Below, one piece after another: positions 37,501 to 48,779 of a stretch of DNA of 64,000 bases. How positions within the stretch are numbered: position 1 is the stretch's first letter; every line of letters begins with the position of its first letter. The translations under genes and the position numbers were made by a program. The notes under the pieces are model-generated. The model saw nothing but the letters and a program-made list of their open reading frames with translations. It was not told the origin of the DNA and made no database searches. The stretch is from Malurus cyaneus samueli (lineage: Eukaryota; Chordata; Aves; Passeriformes; Maluridae), in the NCBI GenBank assembly GCA_009741485.1, contig CM019236.1:27071633-27135632 (forward strand), written 5' to 3'.

Positions 37501-38689
37501 GTGATCACATCCCTGGAAATAAAAATCATCACACTCTTGATTATATAGGTTGAAAGAAATCATTAAATTATGAAACACAAATGTTTGAAATATTTGAAAG
37601 TAAAGGTGCTTAAAACATTTTTGAACTATTTTCAGAAACCTAAAGAAAGAAAACATGTCTTCATGAAAATACACACTGGAAAGGGCTCTGTTAAAGTCCT
37701 GTGAAATGTACACAGGAGTTATACAGAAGTTTTTTCTCGTCTGTATGTGCTACCTAAGCACTTATCATATAAAGGCATTTTATTGTGTAAATATAAATCA
37801 TTTCAAGCAATATGGTAAAATTTAATCACATATACATAATTTATGCATTTCACAATTTAGCAAAATTAACATTGCAACTCCTATATCTAATATAAAGTAT
37901 ATTTAAAGTTGTAGGTAATGACTATTTCTGGTTTCAGGTCTGCTGTGTTTAAATCTAGTCAGTATCATGTATAGTTGGATTCAATTTGCAATATTGAATG
38001 GACCATTCCTTTGACAATTAGATATAATTGTCTTGCTACTTCAGTGTACATGTAAGTTAAGAGTCTTGTTTATTTCTAGTAGCTTAAAGATGAAAATGTG
38101 TCATTCTGCCTTGTTGGTGCTGTTTGAAGAGGGTGTGGAACCATCACTGACAAAAAGGAAGAAAATGCTGCATCACCTCCATTTAACTCTAATGGATTAG
38201 GAGATCTGTTTACAAGTTTCAAGTACTTTTTGTTCAGCAACTATGTAAGACTTCAAAGTGAGGATAATACTGAAGCTTATTTAAAAAAATAAATAAAAAG
38301 AACTGGAGAGAGTCTTTCTCAAAACACACACACAAAAAAAAAGAAAATCCAAAGACAAAATAGAACCTTTTCCAATCTCATATTGTCAAAGCAAAGCTAA
38401 ATATACCATGCATAAGAGAAGTGGTGAAAAGAAATGTATGATGACTCAAATTCTTTTCCCTAAAACAACCAACTTCTACCTTTTTCATCTTTTTAAAAGA
38501 TAGCTTTCTCCTTACACAGGAGACAATATAGGAAGGTCATAGAAAGAAATCACCCACTCGAAGGTCCATCAAGTTAAACCAGAGCTGCTCATGTCAGACA
38601 GCTGCTATTAATGAATCTTTAGCTAATGAATCTATTTATTTCTTGTATGTTCTTCGTTCTTTCATCAGAATATACGTCCTATTTGCAGA
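34540..38689. other. Copy A: AT-rich DNA with no gene recognised
   Basis: About 4.1 kb. A poly-A of about 26 lies at 36,525-36,550. Open frames at 36,564-36,944 (plus) and 36,596-36,859 (minus) overlap on opposite strands and show no motif. I see nothing else that I can support. Confidence 0.5.
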
Positions 38690-39562
38690 AAGGCAGGGTG
38701 GAGCATGGCTAGGCTGCTGTTCTCTGCCACACACTTCATTCCAGGGATGCATGGTGTCAGGGGGAGGAAAAAGGTGAATGCACACCAAAGGTGCATAACA
38801 TTTTGTTATGTTTCTTCCTCAAGGAAGTTGCCGGAGCCACCACTGTGGACTCTGTCCCCTCTCTCCAGTGCTGCTCATCCCTTCCTGTCCCTCAGGAGGA
38901 TGTGATTCCGGGCAGTGAATGCAGATGAGCCCAATGGAGGGCATGGACCACGGGCACTGTGCCAGAAGCAAGGAATGAAGCAGTGGCAAAGTAAGTCAGG
39001 CTGAGTCCAGCCAAATCCTGCCAAGCACAGCCGGATCGTGGACACCGCACCAAAGGGGCAAACAGGGAGGTGCAGACATGGAATCACACCCCAGAGGAAT
39101 GGCCAGCTTTTTAGGGATTGGTCTGTCAATGCTTTTTGGTGTCTCAGGCTCGGAGAGGGGGAACACTGGCTGCAGAGAGCATCTGCCATCTTGCTTTTAT
39201 TACAGGACGCCAGTGCCGTGAGCCAGGGGAACATCTGCCGTCTTGTCTTTGTCTTGGAAAAAAACTGTATGTCACTGCCAAGCTGTGGGAACAACCACCA
39301 TCTTGGCTTAGTCCCAGTGGCCACATGGAATTGTCACGTGGTTGAGGACCCCCTTGTTGTAAATCACCCTTTCTTTTGTACACTTATGTTACCAATATTG
39401 TTGCTGTTACTCTCATTCTGTTGCTCTTTGTTTTCAGTGAGTTGTTATCTCAACCAATAATCTCTTCTTTACTTCCTCTCTCACCAAAAAGGGTGCAGAG
39501 AATACCAAGAGGGAGAGGTTTATCTGGAGTTTAATTACTCCTATTGGTTTTGAACCACCACA
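38690..39562 (+). mobile_element. LTR of an ERV, probably ERVL-like (copy A)
   Basis: A GC-richer island in AT-rich DNA. Its 3' part has the order TTGTTGCTGTTACTCTCATTC, then a GTGAGTTGTTATCTCAACC polyadenylation-type region, then TTTTGAACCACCACA at 39,548-39,562, as in the common avian LTR ending. Repeated CATCTGCC(A/G)TCTTG motifs lie near 39,180 and 39,233. A 149-codon minus-strand frame and a 140-codon plus-strand frame overlap here and are unlikely to be genes. The left boundary is approximate and no target-site duplication was found. Confidence 0.65.
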
Positions 39563-39569
39563 GTACAAC

Positions 39570-42500
39570 AGAAAACCACAAAGGTCTGTGCTTCTACATT
39601 CTGTATTGCCTAATCCACTAATGATGGGAAGTTTCATCGCAGTTCTCATAATATCACTTGGTCATACACAGTCAATGTCTGTTCTATTTCTCTTCAAAAT
39701 GAGGAGTCACACAAATATAGCTCTGTGTGGAGTAGTTTAGTAACTAGCTGAATGTCACTTTTGTTCCCTACTAACAGTTTTATGGACACGGAAATGACAC
39801 CGATTAACTCTAGAAGTAGGCTGGAATAAAAAGCCTCCACTACAGACCTAATAGATGAAGTTCTCATTCTCCAAGTTGGCAGACCCTGGAAAAATATACC
39901 TAAATTTGTGGTAAAATTAACTCTTTTTTAACCCTTGCATTGAGATCCAAAATGTTCTTTCTTTGTTCTTACTAGCGTTCTAAAGTAAGTGACTGAATTG
40001 GAGGTGACTTCAATATGAGTATCAGGATGGAAAATGTAAATAATCCTTAATGGCCTAAAGAAATACTTTTCACATAGTACACATGTGGTCATGATCATCC
40101 AGTGTGATAACTTGGTATAGCAGTGGTAATCATGTCAAATGTGAAATAATCTGAATCTCTGATCCACTGTGTACAATCTCCTCTAAGATAGCTGCCATTT
40201 CAGATGGTGCTTGAGACTGAACTTCCATCTCAAAAGCTAAAAGCAGAAGACTCCTGCTGAGCTGGAACAGCTAGTTTTGAACAGGAAAAAAAAAATTAAC
40301 AAAACTGCTCATTAATAAAGTGTTTTATGGATAAGATGCATGATTTACAAACTGCATCTCTAGTAACTATACATCCAGAGGAAGTGAAAATTCGGGGTGG
40401 TGATAAGGGAACAAAAGCAAAAGACAACGAGTTGTTCTAACCCTTTCTCTACTCTAGAAGGATACTGTCATGCAATATTGGCAGTACTGTCATGTTCTTA
40501 TCTCAAGTTCTCTCCTGAAATTTATAGCAGTTAAAGTATTTTTTGATCCAATCAAATTGTACTAAAATGAGCTTCAACATCTGGAAGTCATATGTATTTA
40601 AATAATATAACAAAAGAATGCAAAAATTAAGTGAAAATCTCTATTTTCTTATCTATTTATTTTCTACAATATAAAATGGACAACACTGAATTTAGTTGCA
40701 ACTCTGCTCAGGCAAACATGTCTTTAAGGGGAGGCATAATATTAATTACTTCTACTCCAACACATCAATTTAGTGCTGATATCATATTTTTTAGTAGTGA
40801 AACCTATTGTACTAAATATGTATGATAAAGCACTCTATCAAATATAAGATGTCTATTACATGTCAAAAGTATACTAGAACAGTTTTTGCAGCAGTAGGGA
40901 ACTTTTAAATTAAAAAAAAAATAAAATATTGTCTCCTACTGTTTCAGCTGCACAAATTAATGTGGTCAAAGTTACTCTTTCTTAAAAATATGCCATTTAC
41001 ACACATTTTCTGTTGTTTCTGAAATTTATTCTCTAAATGTGGAACATGGATAAGTGGCAGTGTCCAAGTAATTTCATTTCAGTCACAGAATGGCTTTGAA
41101 AAACAAAACAAAAGGCTCTGCTTTTAACTGTATTAGCATATTTTGAAAAATTAGGTAAAAGTCTTGTTTAAGATATCTCTCAACTTTTAACTTTCACTAG
41201 ATCAGAAAGTTCCACTGAGGCCATAAGAATACCTGGATTAGCAAGTATGTCAGAAATATTGTGTGGTTTATTTGCAAATGTAGTGGTTAGAGATTTTCAG
41301 TGGTTCTTTTTTGGTTGTTTTGGTAATTTTTTTTTTTTTTTTAAATTTTAAACGTTCTAGTTTTAAGCAGTACTTTTAAAAATTGTATTAAAAACACACA
41401 GAAAGGAATTTGTAAGAATTCAGAAGGATATTTTTGCCCCCCTCTCAGATTTTCAAACATTTTCCTTCCATCACAGCAATTCTTGAAAGCAAATCCTGAT
41501 AAGATTTTAGGCACTTATAATTCCTTCATACCTTGTAATAAGAGTCTGATGAAACTAGAGAAAAAAATCCTTTAAAAAATCTAGATTAATGACTGTCATA
41601 TTACCTAGGGGACTTACTTTGTCTATTCTTACTGAGGTTTTTTTGGCCTTCTTTTCTTGAGACTCCTGAACTTGAATGGTATGGGATCTTTTAAATGGTC
41701 TAATATAAAAAGAAAAATGTATAAAATATGTGTGTGATATGTACTTCTAAGATGACAAATGTAAAAGAAATCTAGTGAGCAAACAGATCTCCTTAACTAA
41801 AATGAATGATAATTACGCTGTACTTTGTTTTAGGAAAACATGATTACAAATCATTCCTTGACACTGTGTAGGAGCAACTTTAGAACAAGCAAGATGCTCT
41901 GCCTTCCCTCAAACAGTGAAAATACACAATGAAATACACTGCCAAAGAATCACGCAAAGGCTAAAAGTGCTTTGACCAAAAGAATTAACACTATAGTCAC
42001 ATTCATCCTGTTGAGTTACATGAGCATAGAAAGGCCTTAAATTGTTAGGTGCTGCACCTGTACCATGGAAAGATTAGCACTTTCCTTCAACATCTGCTTT
42101 CTGATTGCCATCAGTGATAAAACACCAGGTGCTCAGCATTACGATGCTAGTTTTCTTTCCTTAACCTTGTTATTGAGGAGCAAATTCTGGCTGCTCCCCA
42201 CAGGGAGGAAAACTGGAGCGGAGGGGTGAACCCAAGGCTGTCCTCCTTTGACATGGATCCAGAGCACTGAGACAGCAGTGGGGAAACAGGCAGCCAAGTC
42301 AATCATTATAACAATGACCTGAGAGGCTTGGCTACATATTTCATCAAGCAGGTGGCTGGTTTTTTTTTCCACAAGGGCACCAGTGCAGCTAAACACATTC
42401 GAGTTCAGGAGTTTTACTGAAGTATTCCTTGTGGTGCATAATAAAACTATTGCTCATAATTAATTGCAATGCATAATATGTAATTAGAAAACAACAGACA

Positions 42501-43058
42501 AATCTGACATTTAAAAAAAAAAGAAAAAGAAGACAGTTGATAGAATTCATTGTCTTCATTAATAGGAAGACAGAAAGACTTGTAATGCTTACCTTAGACA
42601 AAATTTATTGACATTTTGCATTTTAGGACATAAGCCTTCCTGAACTAAAAATGTTTTATGCAAACTACTTGAAATTAATAATCAATAATCAAATAATCAT
42701 TAATAATATTTTTATGGGCTTATGCACCTGAAAAGATCATACATATCAATCAGGTAGTACCATACATTTTGTGCTAGTATAAATTGAAGGTTAACACAAA
42801 GAGTAGAATTAAAATATTTCAAACTCCCCCAAACCTTCTGTTTTATGCATGCCCCGAATTCATCTTTACCTGAACATCAAGCCATTATCAAGAAATCAAC
42901 ATCAGTTTCAAACAACCATGCTTTTTCACACCAAAGATGCAAATTCACTATTTTCTATGAAACCTAGTGAATAGTACAAGTTATCGATATAGCATGACTG
43001 CACAGATTTAAGAAAAAAAATGAGATTTATCCATCACAACCCTGTATCCAAAAAGATG
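39570..43058. other. Copy A: AT-rich DNA with no gene recognised
   Basis: About 3.5 kb with scattered A/T runs and no frame or repeat family that I recognise. It is matched almost base for base in copy B (58,362-61,829). Confidence 0.5.
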
Positions 43059-43239
43059 GATATATACTGTTACAAGATATACCTTTCTCTTGCTAGACTA
43101 GCATACAAACTCTATTTGAGTAGAGGAGGTAACGGTATTTGTACTGAACACCTTTGGCTTCTGGATGATTTCAGCACACGACAGCCACAACTACAACATG
43201 AGAGAAGGGAATGCGGACCCTTGTATGCAATTGTTCTAG
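43059..43239. other. Unique DNA after copy A, absent from copy B
   Basis: This is where copy A continues past the point at which copy B ends at the N gap. No feature is recognised. Confidence 0.6.
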
Positions 43240-43801
43240 ACATGCTGAGGATGGGAACCACTCAGAGGGATCTGAACAAACTTGAGCAGAGGGCCCATGA
43301 TCCTCAAGGAGTTTAATAAGATCAAGTGCAAAGGGCTGCACCTGGGCAACCAGGCTGGGATGGACAGATCAGAGCAGCCCTGCTGAGAAGACATGGAGTT
43401 GCTGCGGGTGAGAGGCTGAACATGACCCAGCCATGAGCACTCCAGCCCAGAGAGCCAAACGTTGCCTGGGCTGCATCCAAAGCAGGGTGGCGAGCAGGCC
43501 AGGGAGGGGATGGGTGCCCCTCTGCTCTGCTCTGCTGAATGATCCCGCTCCACCTCTGTAGTCCTCAGCACAGGTGAATTCTTGAAGTGGGCTCAGAGGA
43601 GGACCACAAAGTTTACCAAAGCGAAAGAACACCTGCTCTAGGGCCTAGACGTGCTTCAGCCTGGAGTAGAGGGGCAACTTTCACTGGGTTTCTTCACTGG
43701 GGGGCTCAAAGGAAAGAAGAGACAGACTTTTTCATAGGACCTGTAGCAATACGACAAAGAGCAACGACTTTAAACTAAACTTGGGTAGATTCAGACTAGA
43801 A

Positions 43802-43834
<33 letters not shown>

Positions 43835-43993
43835 TGTGATGACACATTGGGACAAAGTTACTCAGAGAGGGGTAGAATATCACATCCTGGAAACACTCCT
43901 GGTCTGGTTGGACAGGGCTGATCTGATCTATTTAAAGATACCTCTCATTGCGTAGAGTTGGACTAGATGACCTTCAAAAGTTCCTTCTAACAC
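43240..43993 (+). mobile_element. CR1 LINE 3' fragment lacking its octamer tail
   Basis: CAGAGGGATCTGAACAAACTTGAG near 43,264, TCAAGTGCAAAGGGCTGCACCTGGG near 43,322, a TTCAGCCTGGAGTAGAGGGG block near 43,656 and a closing GTTGGACTAGATGACCTTC near 43,958 follow CR1 order. A T27 run interrupts it at 43,802-43,828. The element stops at TTCCTTCTAACAC and runs into poly-A instead of the expected ATTCTATG-type tail. Confidence 0.88.
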
Positions 43994-44025
<32 letters not shown>

Positions 44026-44099
44026 AAAAACAAAAAAAAAAAAAAAAAAAAAAAAAAAGAAAGGGAAAAAAAAGGGGGGGGAAAGGAGTTCCCCCTTTT
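43994..44099. other. Low-complexity poly-A/poly-G junction, error-like
   Basis: Long A runs broken by single G or C, then AAGGGGGGGG and TTCCCCCTTTTTTT. The run structure looks like low-quality sequence, not a biological microsatellite. It joins the CR1 of copy A's flank to the start of copy B. Confidence 0.75.
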
Positions 44100-44486
44100 T
44101 TTAAAATTTGGGATCTTTAAGGAATAGGGGGAATTTTTCCCTGCTTAAAATATGATATCAACAAAAAAGAAAATTAGAAGGAGCTTCAAAGTTGTTTAAA
44201 ATACTTGGGTTTCAAGATAAGATCTTAAAACCTTTCAACCAAATCAGTAAAATTCCCGTCTTGGGCCTGTTGTTATATCACCCAGCCCCAGTTTTCTGGT
44301 GGGTGTAATTAAGCTTTTTCAAGCCCCTAAGTGAAAAGGCCCTGTTCCTCTTAATGCATTCTTTATATACAAAGAGAGAGAGTCCTGAAAGTCCAAAATG
44401 AGAAGTAATAAAAAAAAGGAAAGCCCCCCCCACCCCCGCCTTATTGAAGGGGGGAAGGAAAAGAGAAATGATGCCCTGTGCCACCC
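44100..44486 (+). other. Error-like, degraded version of about 25,500-25,763 at the start of copy B
   Basis: Words in this stretch align in order to copy A's left edge with dense indels. CCTGCTTAAAATATGAT aligns with CCTGCTTATATGAT, TTTTCTGGTGGGTGTAATTAAGC with TTTCTGGTGTGTATTAGC, and CATTCTTTATATAC with AATTCTTTATATAA. GTCCTGAAAGTCCAAAATGAG also aligns with TCCTGAAAGTCAAAATGAAG. From 44,486 the match to copy A is suddenly clean. This is what an uncorrected read end would look like. Confidence 0.7.
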
Positions 44487-46046
44487 ATGGGCTGACATGA
44501 TTCACTGTGCTTTTTCACGTTGAGTTTCAGATGGTGCCAACATTTAGTAACTGCTTAATGAAGAGTATGTTCAACAGATTACACTTCTCATTCATTTACT
44601 CCATCAGGAACCAGATTCTGTCCTCAGATCACGAGATCAGGACCACATATATCTTGAAGAAACTTCATCCTCAATTAGCTAACATCTGGAATGACTTCAT
44701 TTTGGGGATTTAAATAACAGAGTAGTGTTCTATTGATTTTTGGGAAGCAGGCTTTGGTGCTTTAGATTATGATAACTCATTTGGTTAAAAGAAATCACTT
44801 GTCATGCACTGCTATAATCTTTATAGGGTTATTTCTGTCACTGATAGGCTTCATTTAACAATGCTGAAATCCTAAAGGCCTGAAATAGTACAATTACTAA
44901 AAGAATGCAAAAGGCTATGTCCAGGCCATGCTCCACCAAAGTAAAAGTAAGAAGGTAAGACTGATGGAATGGCATAGTCAAAAGAAGAAAACAACAACTC
45001 CTACCTCCTCCAAAATACTTCTTCCAAGACAAAAAATATTTTCTTTTGATATTATTAGTGCATACAAATAAATACTGGCAAAAAATTCTTTTGAAGTCCA
45101 ATCGTGAACTTTTGACAAGATATACTAAAACAGCAAATGTAAGGAAGCTGTATGAAAAAAAGAAAACAAAATAAAAAAGTATATAAAAAATGAAGATGGA
45201 AGAAGTGGCATTTGATACACTGAAACCTTAAAACTCACCACTAGTACAGTAATTTTTAAGTGCAGAGGTGATTAAAACTCTACATGGATCTAAAATAAGG
45301 AATAGTTGATAAAAAAAGTGATTTGTTAGAATGCATTATATTTGAGAATAAAATTACTACATACATCTCCATCCTCTGATTTAGAGAATGAATTTTCCCA
45401 ATAACATGGCTTTCTTATTAAAATTCAAATTTGTCAGAAAGAATGCTTTTAAAGAGAATTGTCAGCTTCTTCTGATAAAAAAACCCTTTTCTATTGAATA
45501 AGTGGTTCACATTGTTCTTGTCTTTTTGTTAAAATCCTTCTTTTTTAGATATCTTCTTTTTCTGGAAACTGTCAGATTTTTTACATACTATCCTCTACAT
45601 TTGTATACAGACATAATTATGCATTGAAATGACAATTTTTCTTGTTTTTTGATTTTTTTTAATTTTATTGTATTCAGTTATTTATTAGTGGTAATGGAGA
45701 CTTGTCATTTTCTTTCCCTCCTCTTTTTTCTTAATAAAATATCCACACAGGTGTCTCTCTACGATATTTGACTACTAAGTACTTTTCTAGTCATTCACCT
45801 GGCAAAGAATACATTATTATTGTTGACTAGACTTATTTAATATTTTTCTCAGATTATTCTTTATTCTGAAAATCCCTAAAATATAAATAAACAGAATAAT
45901 GGCCTGTCTGACATGATTTATAGAGCATAATGTTGTTGACCAATTATGGCTAATATGTTTAAAAATCAGCATCATTTTCTCTGGGTTAGATAGACTATAA
46001 TAACCATAATTAAACTTCTTGCAAAAGGCACAAAATCTCTTTCAGA

Positions 46047-46570
46047 CTGTTGTCTCAGACTGGTCTCTGCTCTTGCATACTTGCAGTACTGTGTCTATAG
46101 GGCCCACAAAGATGATAGGAGGGCTGGAGCAACTCTCCCATGAAAAAAGGCTGTGGAGTTGGGGACTGTTCAGCCAGAAAAGACAAGGTTACAAGGAGAA
46201 CCTATAAGAGCCTGGCAGTGTCTACAGGGGACTGCAGGACAGTGGGAGAAGGTCTTTTGACCACGGCATGTAGTGATAGTACAGGGAGTAATGCTGTTAA
46301 GATGAGAGTAGATTTAGATCAGACATAAAGAATATATGTTGCTAGAGTGGAGCACCTGATCAGGTTGCACCACATTGAAGCTGTGGATGCCCTCAACCTT
46401 GGAGTGTTTGAGGATGGGGCTTTAAACAATTAAAAGTATCTAGTTAAAAGTATCTCTGCCCATCCAGAAGCATTGGAAATAGATAATCTTCAAGCTCTTT
46501 CCAACCAACCATTCTCTAATTCTGTATTCTATGCTTCCAACCTACTATTTTATCCATTTATGATTCTATG
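46047..46570 (+). mobile_element. CR1 LINE 3' fragment (copy B)
   Basis: Counterpart of 27,325-27,852. It shows indels around 46,153-46,180 and 46,325-46,400. The closing TTTATGATTCTATG is intact. Confidence 0.88.
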
Positions 46571-47056
46571 AAACAATTCAGGACAGGCTTGTCACCTGCC
46601 TCACTCATCGTATGCTGTTACACACATTCTTTTTGTTCATAAGAATTAGGAGTGTTGACATAAGCATTGTGATATACCTTTTAGGAACATCTCGGTGAAT
46701 GGGCAGCTTTCCCATTCAAATCATGAAGGGGAAAGGACATTCTCTAAGGGATCTCTGCACAGCTCATTTCATGCTTTTCATGTTAGATGAATATGAACCA
46801 GCAAGTGTCGAGCATAAGGCTACCTTCATTATTTGCCAATTGTCACTGTCAGCTTTCCAGTTCTACTGCATTTGGGACTAGAAATCTCTCTTCTGTAAGA
46901 CTTAAGAAATTTCCAGTGCATACAAAATTCTAGCTCATGATATACTAAATAGTTGGTATTTTACTGGTAGTTAAGGAGTTTCCTTGCACCAGAGTTCTCA
47001 GTGTTACTGTCTTGACAAGGAATCATTCTTCCGTAAGGGGCACATACATTTTTCTG

Positions 47057-47062
47057 ATGCAT
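47057..47062. repeat. Target-site duplication ATGCAT, left (copy B)
   Basis: Same site as 28339-28344, directly before the LTR start at 47063. Confidence 0.85.
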
Positions 47063-48773
47063 TGTTCTGGTGGATTTAACTTAGGATCTCTGAGACACCA
47101 ACCTAGTCAATCTCTTCCCTCTCCTCCTTGACAGGACAAAGAAGAAAACAAGGTGGAAAAACTCACTGGTTGACAGATGACTCACCAAATAACAACACAA
47201 CAGAAACAGACTCAACTTGGAGTTATTTCTTTTAAATTAAAAGCACAATAGGATCAATGAGAAGGAAATCAAAACCAGGTTGTTTTTTTTTTTTTGGTTT
47301 TGGTTTTTGTGGGTTTTGTTTTTTTTTGTTTTTTTTTTTTTTGAAGTGGAAACTGGAGATTCTTGGCCTCCATCCCACCTTTTTTCCAGGCTTAACTTCG
47401 ACTCTGACTTTTCTACTCTTCTCCTCTAAGGTAGTTTCTGCATGGTCTCTCCATGGATTTCAGCTTCCTTCAGGCCTTATTTACCTTCTGTGGTATGGGA
47501 TCCTCCATGGGCTACTTGAAGCAATCTTATTTATCATGGTCTTCCTCATGCAATGCAGGGGAATCTCTGCCCCAGCCCCTGGAGCACACTCTTCCCCTTC
47601 CTTCTCTGGCCTTGGTTGCAGGGCTGTTTTGCTCACGTTTTTCTCACTACTCCAATTTGTTGCACAGCTTTTTTCACCCTTAAGTAGGTTTTCCTGGAGG
47701 TACCAGCAGCTGGGCTAGGGGACTTTCTTGGTTTGAAAGACAGTGTTTGCTATGAAGGCAGGGACCCCGCTTGGAGTAGTGGATATGACTTCCCTCCAAA
47801 TTATTATAAGCTTTGAAAATCAGGGGCTTTCAGGCAAGAATATTGGGAAAAGGGAATAACAGTTTTACTAATATATATATAACAAGGTGAAACAAGTAAC
47901 AATACCAGTAACACACCAGCCCCAGTTCCCCAACCCAGTACAGCCTTACAGAGGACACAGCCCTCCCCTTTGGTGCAGTTACAGTCCCAGCCGGCAGGGG
48001 CGCTGTTGGCTCCCGAGCCGGAGGGTGCGGTGCGACTGATTCCCCAGTGCGGCTGCAGGGAGCACTGTGGCGAGGGGTCCTGGCTGGCTCAGATCTCCCA
48101 CAGCACCAGTGATGGCACAAATGGCAGAGGTGGATGGAGAAAAAGTTCCTCTGCAAAACTCACAGCAGAAACGCCGATCTCAGTGCTCCATCTGAACAGC
48201 AAGAAAACCCAGGACAGCAAAGAGACGGCAGAAATCCTCGCGGTGCGGACGGGATGGAGCAGAGCGTCAGCCCCTGAAGCTGGAATCACAGAGGTTCCCG
48301 AGCAAGGCACAGGAGAAAAAACACCATGCAGCAAGCAGGAACCCAAATGAGCAGAGATGGTGGTCTCCACAGAAAAAGGGCAGGCCAGCTTTCTCCAGAG
48401 CAGCCAGCGGGCAGACTTCCTTCCCTCAGGGAAGCAGCGAAGGAAGTGAAGTTACCCCCCTCCCAAAACTCACTGCTCTCCCAGTGCTTAGCAACGACTT
48501 TAGGTGGGGCATAGGTATCATTGTCTTTCTAATAGCCGAGCAATTAAAAGATGACGGCAATTACTGTATCCCAGCTAACAAATGGAAAAGAAAATTCCCG
48601 AAGAAAGGGAACAAAGGGGGATATCTTAACCCACAACAGGGACTCAGCTGTGGCCGGTGCTGGATCCATTGGAGCTGGCTGGAACCACTTGCATGGGGCA
48701 GCCTCAGCCTCTGTCTCAGAGGCTTTCCCTGCAGCCTCCTACTCCACTGCAAAAACCTTGACAAGTAAACTAA
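47063..48773 (-). mobile_element. Interrupted solo LTR, ERVK-like (copy B)
   Basis: Counterpart of 28,345-30,029, bounded by ATGCAT at 47057-47062 and 48774-48779. Many small indels against copy A cluster at homopolymers and in the GC-rich nested part. Confidence 0.85.
47717..48638 (-). mobile_element. Nested LTR of a second ERV family (copy B)
   Basis: Counterpart of 29,003-29,894 and about 30 bp longer, mainly from indels in the GC-rich zone (48,000-48,300). It sits between GGGCT and GGGACT as in copy A. Confidence 0.7.
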
Positions 48774-48779
48774 ATGCAT
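48774..48779. repeat. Target-site duplication ATGCAT, right (copy B)
   Basis: Exact match to 47057-47062. Confidence 0.85.

Larger units (their letters stand above)
25500..43058 (+). repeat. Copy A of a ~17.6-kb direct duplication
   Basis: Copy A recurs as copy B at about 44,100-61,829 in the same orientation. The offset is 18,723 at 25,784, 18,744 at 30,536, 18,792 at 38,705 and 18,771 at 43,020, drifting through many small indels. Long stretches are identical by eye, for example about 29,900-32,150 against 48,640-50,900. Between them lie short patches with dense indels. Copy A carries on seamlessly into 43,059-43,993, where B ends at an N gap. Confidence 0.95.

Noticed and set aside
38875..39460. 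Open frames of 149 (minus) and 140 (plus) codons
   Set aside because: They overlap on opposite strands inside an LTR-like island and recur only because of the A/B duplication. No domain is visible.
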